22,629 bases of DNA. Source: Entophlyctis helioformis. Taxonomy: Eukaryota; Chytridiomycota; Chytridiomycetes; Chytridiales; Chytriomycetaceae. A model generated the notes under the pieces. It searched no databases and had not been told where the DNA came from. It saw only the letters and a list, made by a program, of their open reading frames with translations. The position numbers and the translations under genes are program-made. Position 1 is the stretch's first letter. Each line of letters begins with the position of its first letter. This document shows positions 16,450 through 22,629 of the stretch, one piece after another. The stretch is taken from contig JAHLKH010000298.1 in assembly GCA_025526915.1 (NCBI GenBank), forward strand, positions 1 to 22,629. Direction: 5' to 3'.

Positions 16450-19400
16450 CTGCCATGCCATGACATGAGTGAAGAATGCACAATGCATGTGCACCAATGC
16501 GCGAGGTAGCATGCAAGTGGCTTACAGGATTGGTCGCTTTTGGCCTGGTGGCTGACGGGTTGGCTGGATTGGCGGCTGTGGATGGCATGTCAGTCGGTGT
16601 GGACAACAAGCATGCGTCTGCATTGGCACAGCAACTCACATGTGACATCCATGTGGTCAGGCTCAATAAATTGACCATTCAAGGCATTAAGGATGCCAAC
16701 AGCAGCATCAGCAAGACTGGGCTGCTGGGCTGGAGACGCCGCGTTGGGACCTGCAGATCAAGGCGGCAGTCAGAATCCATGTGTGCACCAAAGCATCCAA
16801 GCACAGCACATACTGCGAGGCGACTCTGGACGGTCTGTGCGGCAGTCCAGTGCCAGCTGATAGACCGTGTATCCATCCATCATGATGCTGCCTTGTCTGA
16901 TCACTTGCTTTGAAGCCACCAGAGGCTGAGAATCAACCACGGCCTCATCACCTTCAGCCTGTGTTGGAAGGCGTCGATTCTTGGGGCGGAGGCCAGGCAG
17001 GAGGATGTCGAGGATGGCCAGCTCCTTGCTATTGCTGAAGGCCGTTTGGATGTCGTTGTTAGTCGACTTGAGAGTCAACGTGCCATCTTTGCAGTTTTGG
17101 GTAAAGGTGGAGTGTCAGCATCAAATAGCATTGACGTGGCATAGACACATGCAACTTACCAACTGCGGCCAGGAGCTCCTCTTGCAATGCTTGGAGGACA
17201 GGATCGCGCTTGCCATTCATGCGATCCCTTTGCTGCCCCACCACCGCCCAGAAGAGGGTGGCCTCGGTGATGAGGACAAAAGGATCGCGGCTGGCTGGTT
17301 GCGGGCAGAGCTTCATCACTGAAGTGCCAGCGAGCTTGAGGAGTTGGTAGAACCGTCCAACGTCCGATGTTGACATGCTGCGCACAATCGCCTGAATCGG
17401 ATGCAGCTCTTGCGGGATCTCGATGGCGTCCCCGTCCTGTGCGGCTGGTGGTGTGTCCTGCGAGGCATCCGTGGCGACAGGGGCAGTAGTCTCGTCCTTT
17501 TGCCTCTTGGATGTACTGCCATCAGTGGCCAGCAGTAGCTGTGATGCGGTCCGCTTGAGACTTGGGGCGGGAGGAGCGACATCCTGAGCGGCGTCCATGG
17601 CGTCGTCCGTGGTGGCATCCTGAGCAGCATCCTGAGCAGTGTCCTGAATGGCGTCCTGAGTGGCGGCACGCCTGGCAACCTTGGTGGTCTCGACAGTCGC
17701 GAATATGGCATCAACCCATGCTGCAATCTGCTCAGAAGTCGCAGCAGGCATTGCTCTCTGGGCTGCGACCAATGCCAGCTTTGACCGGTTCTCGATGAAG
17801 TGCTTGGCGAGTGTGCCGCACACCTCCCTCGCCAGGTTTTTGAATATGTCGCCGCTCGCGGTCAGCAGGGTGTTGGCAAGCCGATAGGGCACAGCTGCCT
17901 GCTGTGCATCAGCCCGTTGTGTGTTGTCTGGGTGTGAGCTCGACCACCATCTGGTCGGATGCCGCGCGCCTGTCTTCCACTCGGCCTTCCGCGCGTCGTT
18001 CTTGGTCGTGCCCTTCTGCCGCGCGTCGTTCTTGGTCGCGTTGGCTCTCTTGGTCGCGTTGGCCTGCAACGTGCTTGGCGTCCAGCAACGATGGATCATG
18101 AGCTGGGCAATGGTCACGAGCCAAGCATTGAGCTGGAGCATGGTGGACTGCGGCTGCTCCATCCCGCTTCCAGTCAACACATATGACACGTGCCGGAAGA
18201 GGGATGCCATGGACGACTCATCCGTCGTGATGATCGAGAGAATGTCATCTGGTGTTGGCACTGCCAGTGCTGGTGGTGGTGGTGCTGCTGCTGCTGGCTG
18301 CTCAGGCTTGCCGTGATCATCGGGCACAGCTGGCTGGGATGCAAGTGGTTGATCGTCGGGCTGCTTGGCAGTGTCATGCTCGGGCGACTCGGGCGACTCG
18401 AATGTACAGCACTCGAGTGTTGTACCCTTTGCCAGTTTCACTGGGTGCCCAAAGCGACGCTCCTGGCTCGTGTGGTTGTATCGACTCCGTCCGTACATGG
18501 CCCACGCAGTGATGCCCTCGCGAAGGGTGAACCGGCCAGACAGGAGCTCTGCCTTTGTTACACCACCAAGGCCCTTGATGACGTCCTTGTCACCGAGGTC
18601 GTCAAGTTGCTTGAAGTCGACGTCCAGGAAGCAGTACCGCGTTGTCTGGCCATCAAGCCAGCCGTAGACATGGTACTTGGGCGGTAGGGGTGCGTCTTGA
18701 TTGAGCTCGAGTAGCTCTTCGAGGATGGCGCCGATGATGACGAGGCCGGCATGTCGCGCACCGACGGTAAACGAGTGCACCCTTGCGACGACGTCCTGGG
18801 AGAGCAGAGGACGCATCCAACCTGCCAATGACCTGATGGCATGAACGCCAAAGATCGGGGCACTCTGCGGGCCACTGGACAGCATGTCCTGAGCACCATG
18901 CCAGCCAACATGTCAGTAAATGCAAAGCCATACATGCATGCAGGCAGGCAGAATGGTGATCCTAAATTGTACCTCCAGCTCCACTCTCATGCTACGATGG
19001 TCAGGTGTGTCTGCAGCAGGTGGATCAGGTGCGTCGGTGGTGGGATGGCCGGGCGCGTCCGCAGCTGGCTGTTGATCATCGCCGCTGGTGACTGAAGCAG
19101 GCTGTTGATTGTCGCTGGCGGTGGCCGCAGAGAGCGTCATGGGTGCCCCTGACATGAGGCGTCCCCCCTTTCTGTCAACCCGACCTTGTGCCACTCGTGC
19201 TCCATCTTTGCGTCTGCAAACCCCACACATGTCAGCAAGCATGCCCAAGGCACATGGCACAGTGTACAACACTCACGTCTGCTTCGGGCCCACTGGTTGG
19301 GTGTGGCGGTCTTGCCGGCGTGCACCCTCCTTGTTCCTGTTGATGGCCTTGTCTGCCGCGGCCTTGGCAGCTTGCTTTTCGCGCTTCTGCTTGTTCGCAG

Positions 19401-22233
19401 CCTCCTGTTGCTTGGTGATTCGGTGTCGCGCCTGTGGAGGTTGGATGCACGATCAGCAATGCATTCCAAGTGCACACAATGCACACGCAAGCAGCAATGG
19501 AACACCAGAACTGACCGTTGTCTGGATGTCTGCATCTTGATTGAGATACAAGATCTTGCGGTCTGCTTGACCAGCCTGGCCATCAGCGGATGGCGGTTCT
19601 TGCTCGGGCAGCTTGGGCAGTTGAGCCTCCTGTCAAGTGGAACAATGAGTGATCGTGCCAAGTCATTGCATGCACACACAGCCAGTGAAGATGAAGACGC
19701 ACCATGGCTTGCTTGATGATGGACTCTAGCAAGTCAATGGCCGCTTTCAGCTGCTCGCGGCGTGTCACTGGTTGGCCATCTGTGAGGCTTCTCAGTTTGT
19801 TCAGCCTGTCCACGGCCTTGTTGCAGATGTCGGCAGCGGTCAATGGGGAACCGCCTCGGGTGATGACCTTGCCTTGATGCTTGACTTGCTGCGTGGCTTG
19901 CTGTGGGTCTTTCTGTGAGTCTTTCTGTGCATCTGTTTCTGGAATAGCACCGTTCAGCAAAGAAGGTGCTGTCAGTACACGAGTTGGCATAATCCCAATG
20001 CAAGCAGTACGTACGCGGTGTCGATAGGTGGCGGTGTGGTTTGCATGGACGATTGACAATCTTGCCCAACTGCTTCTTCATCCTTTCGGCAGCGCCCTGT
20101 ACAATGAGCAGTGGATTGAGTTTGACAGGTCCAGGCGAGGAGTGCACATGCATCAGAGACATGCAGCAACTTACATGTCCATCCCAAACAGCCTGATCGA
20201 CTGGCTCGAGCGTCGCGCGTACTGTCGCTGCTTGAGACTGCTCATGGACAATCCGTAACAGTTTCGAGCTTGCCGACCTGCTGATCTCGGCCAGAAGATC
20301 ACGGGCAGCAACACTGTCCGGCATGCCAGCGAGGCAATCTGCTGTGTACTTGAGGACGCAGTCGAGAGCGATTGGGCAGTTCTTGATCTCGTCCAAAGCT
20401 GCATCCATCTCCCTCGTGTTGAGAATGTTGATGCCAAGCCGTTCGACGTCCTCCAGAGTCAGATGTACGGCGATCGAGTTGGGGTTGTGTTTCTGTGACT
20501 TGGGGTGAACAAGAACGCAGCCGTCATGTAGCTGGCATCTGCATCACGATCCAAAATGACATCAAAATAGGAGCATAAGTCAGTAATGCGAGAACCCGCA
20601 GAGATCACATGCATACATACCGTTCTTGGGGCGTGGTGGTTGTGTTGGCAGCCTGGCTGCTGTCATTTCCACGTAGCAATGGATGGTCAGTATGGTGCTA
20701 TGCATGCAAATGCATCCACAATGCAGCGTCCTCGACCAGTCAAGCAAAGACTTGCCTTGGCACTGGCGCGGTGGATTGACTGCTGTTGCCAGTCTGGGCG
20801 ACGACCGTGTTGGCGAAAACCCCGGATTCCTCGTGAAGGATGAAAACGGCAAAGGCGTTCAGGAAAGTTTTGGCAAGAGCCACGCCTCCAACCTTCAGCA
20901 GGTCGTTGTAGTACGCGAATCCGACAGTGTACGCGAAATCCATGGCCTCCATATGATCGTGAAGGAGCGCACAGAAGTCGGCCGGATTCTTGAAGCCGTG
21001 CTTGCGCACCGCGGCGTCAAACTGCTTGTTAACGAACTTGACGGCAGCAGCAATGCCTGCAAGATGATGTGAGTGGCAACACGAGTTAGTCAACACCACA
21101 GGATCGATGACAACACAGAGCATGAAGCCAGGAATCGCACATACCTCGCCCGTAACAATCGTGATAGTCGTTTTTTGACATGGCGGCGACCAGTTGGCAA
21201 GCGCCTGGGAAATTCCGCAATCCCAGGGCAGCTGCAATGGTCGCAATGCCCTGGTGATTGTATGTGTGGATATTGGTGGCGCGACCGCGGTACATGCGCA
21301 TCGTGATCACAGGACAACGTCCGGCACAGTGGAAAATGATGTCCGAGTCGTTGGCAATCACCGCCATGGGAATGCTGCTGTTGTGAGATGCAGATTGTCA
21401 GCCATCAATCACAACAGACAGATATCATGGCGATCTGTACCTTGGCTGGCTTGCATACTCGGCAGCGTCGCGTGCAATGCAAACGTCGGCCTCGTGGGCA
21501 CACCAACAGACCCTATGCGGGGAAGTGGGTCCAAGCAGCATCTTGAGAGCCTCGGCAATGTGGCCCTTATGGTCGCGTGTCAACGTGAATGAATGGAGGA
21601 GGGCTTGCAGCTCTTTTCTGCAACATCGACTGTTAGTTAGAATCGCATCATGCAACACAAAGCAGGGAACTTGCATTTCTAGCTGTCTAAACCCTTGATT
21701 GGTTGCACGTTTGGCAAAGAACTGCTGGACCTTGGCCGCTGCGCGCAAGACGCTCAAGGCGCGGCTGGTATGCGCCTGCTGCTTGATGCCAGAGTCGCCG
21801 TGCTGGCCGTCGACGTGGAAGATGATGATCCGGCCGTCGCCGACCGACTTGAGGAATGCCTCAAGGATGGGTGCGACGATTGCTAGCCACTCACCAATGG
21901 ACGATGGCGGCTGAAGTGCGGCTGCTGCCGCGAGCTGCGGGTAGAACACACTCAGCACATCAACAGGATGATGATGATGCTGGGTGCGGCTGGCTGATGA
22001 GGCTGGTGCTGTTGATGAGGCTGGTGCTGTTGATGAGGCTGGTGCTGTTGATGAGGCTGGTGCTGTTGATGAGGTGCGGCTGGTTGATGAGGCTGGTGCT
22101 GTTGATGATGAGGCTGGTGCGGCTGGGTGGCTCCGAATGCCACGTCCAATGCATCGGACACCTTGTCGTCGGGGGGTATTGCGACGCTGCAATACCCCTT
22201 CTTGGATACTTGGCCGAATCCAGTGATTCCCAT
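15295..22233 (-). CDS. Predicted fusion: XPG/FEN1-like nuclease + TnpB/Fanzor-like RuvC nuclease (~1,806 aa)
   Basis: Exons (minus strand): 22162-22233, 21675-21979, 21441-21617, 21145-21377, 20756-21056, 20621-20659, 20175-20538, 20015-20096, 19703-19968, 19516-19629, 19277-19431, 18973-19213, 17160-18888, 16814-17086, 16640-16750, 16526-16575, 16223-16449, 16001-16151, 15638-15898, 15295-15564. Introns are 46-182 nt. All are GT-AG except two with a GCAAGT donor, and every junction is phase-consistent with no stop. Residues 1-~270 form an XPG/FEN1 core. Residues ~652-703 are a Lys/Arg/Gln-rich probable coiled coil. Residues ~784-1359 (one exon) hold a conserved-looking region followed by AQD-type repeats and an SKRQK nuclear-localisation candidate. 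Residues ~1505-1806 form a TnpB/Fanzor-like RuvC domain. The start MGITGFG is the typical XPG N-terminus. Two adjacent genes rather than one cannot be excluded without transcript data. Function, substrate and mobility are unknown. Confidence 0.7.
15566..15590. repeat. (TG)12 microsatellite at a splice acceptor
   Basis: On the gene strand this is a (CA)n run that ends directly at the CAG acceptor of the last exon, replacing a normal polypyrimidine tract. Confidence 0.9.
21145..22233 (-). other. XPG/FEN1-like nuclease core of the fusion gene
   Basis: XPG/FEN1/Rad2 nucleases cleave structured DNA with a cluster of acidic residues holding two metal ions. Visible here: N-terminus MGITGFGQVSKKGY; D31 in PVDVLSVFYP (FEN1 D34); D81 in FHVDG (FEN1 D86); E168 and D170 in CAHEADVCIA (FEN1 E158/E160); D195 and D197 in VIANDSDIIF (FEN1 D179/D181); D255 in KNDYHDCYGRGI (FEN1 D233), which runs into a helix-hairpin-helix-like GRGIAAAVKFV. 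The set is complete. Overall sequence is far from canonical FEN1, EXO1 or XPG, so it is probably a divergent family rather than a repair enzyme. Confidence 0.8.
21988..22130. repeat. GGCTGGTGCTGTTGATGA-type minisatellite in intron 1
   Basis: Units of 18 bp, with 12- to 21-bp variants, are repeated about seven times within the predicted first intron (21980-22161). Read on the gene strand without splicing they would encode His/Gln/Pro, but in a frame that ends at a stop instead of entering the VDVLSVFY exon. This favours the intron interpretation. Confidence 0.85.
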
Positions 22234-22317
22234 GCTGTGTCAAGGCGAGTGGCGGGGCGTCAGCATGTGGCAGTGAAGAGTGTGTCTGCAAGAAAACATG
22301 CGGCAAGAAAGCACGTG

Positions 22318-22412
22318 GCAGCGGCAAACAGAATGGGCGGCAGCGGCGAAACAGAGCGTGCGGCAGCGGCGAAACAGAATGGGCGGCAGTGGCGAAACAG
22401 AATGGGCGGCAA
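22318..22412. repeat. ~24-bp minisatellite (CGGCAGCGGCGAAACAGAAT-type)
   Basis: Four imperfect units carry the shared core GGCGAAACAGAATGGGCGGCA. The array lies 85-180 bp upstream of the fusion gene start. Confidence 0.8.
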
Positions 22413-22435
22413 GGAGTGGGACGTACTGTGGCAGT

Positions 22436-22525
22436 CGTGGGCTGATGACGAGGTCTTGGGCAGACGGTAGTTGTGGGCTGGTTGTCTTGGGAGGCGGTAG
22501 TTGTGGGCTGATGAGGTCTTGGGCT
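22436..22525. repeat. Minisatellite with GGTAGTTGTGGGCTG and GGTCTTGGGC cores
   Basis: Three imperfect units of about 30-35 bp lie directly upstream of the previous array. Its role is unknown. Confidence 0.75.
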
Positions 22526-22629
22526 GTGAAGAGCGTGGCAGGCAGGGGCATAGAACAGCGTGACGGTCAGTACCAGCAAGCACTTCTACTTCCAGCAGTG
22601 CATCGGTGCAGCCTGCTGTCTGCCGCTCA

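Larger units (their letters stand above)
22234..22629. other. Upstream region of the fusion gene; no further gene seen
   Basis: This stretch has no recognisable domain on either strand and is dominated by two minisatellite arrays (22318-22412 and 22436-22525). No TATA box is obvious. It presumably contains the promoter and 5' UTR. Confidence 0.5.

Noticed and set aside
21952..22233. Reading the His/Gln/Pro repeat as the coding continuation of the XPG N-terminus
   Set aside because: That frame stops before the VDVLSVFY segment, whereas splicing 22161 to 21980 restores the correct frame and the family spacing.
22318..22525. Regularly spaced repeats that superficially resemble a CRISPR array
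   Set aside because: The units are degenerate and adjacent, without unique spacers of constant length, and the window is eukaryotic; they are minisatellites.

Overview
The window is nuclear DNA of a eukaryote. Coding exons are GC-rich, most introns are 40-180 nt with GT-AG (a few GC-AG) borders, promoters carry TATA and CCAAT boxes, and there are GPI-type cell-surface proteins, a spliceosomal SF3B4 subunit and an intron-containing Argonaute. The style suggests an early-diverging (zoosporic) fungus, possibly Blastocladiomycota. That assignment is an impression, not a proof.

Layout, left to right. (1) 1-844, minus strand: the 5' part of an XPG/FEN1-like nuclease gene that runs off the left edge. 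(2) 845-2300: poorly resolved minus-strand coding-like fragments, one disrupted by a perfect 16-bp tandem duplication. (3) 2333-3212: CCAAT-box repeat region and the Argonaute promoter. (4) 3213-6289, plus strand: a four-exon Argonaute with an intact slicer tetrad and an RGG block inside its N-terminal domain. (5) 6498-12777, minus strand: surface-protein genes and a large disordered protein. These are an 8-cysteine GPI-type protein, an ~862-aa low-complexity protein, a tandem duplication of another 8-cysteine GPI-type gene (copy 1 intact, copy 2 frame-disrupted), a 212-bp fragment of a third surface gene between the two copies, and the intact parent of that fragment. (6) 13367-14586, minus: SF3B4 (U2 snRNP) in six exons. 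(7) 14644-15294: a possible small membrane-protein exon, purine-rich repeats and three consecutive small hairpins.

(8) 15295-22233, minus: the most striking locus. About 20 exons join in consistent phase into one ~1,806-aa reading frame. It starts with a complete XPG/FEN1-type nuclease core (all the acidic catalytic positions are recognisable). It then has a long basic and low-complexity middle, and ends with a TnpB/Fanzor-like RuvC nuclease domain (RuvC-I Asp, RuvC-II Glu, two CxxC zinc-ribbon knuckles, RuvC-III Asp). The hairpin cluster lies just 3' of its stop, where TnpB/Fanzor loci usually carry their guide-RNA scaffold. The left-edge gene is a paralog of its N-terminal half, so the nuclease is at least a two-member family here. 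(9) 22234-22629: upstream sequence with two minisatellite arrays.

Functionally, the window combines RNA-guided silencing (Argonaute), splicing (SF3B4), cell-surface proteins evolving by local duplication, and a candidate two-nuclease fusion protein that may belong to, or derive from, a mobile element. All gene models were made by eye from splice-site, phase and motif logic. No database search was possible.
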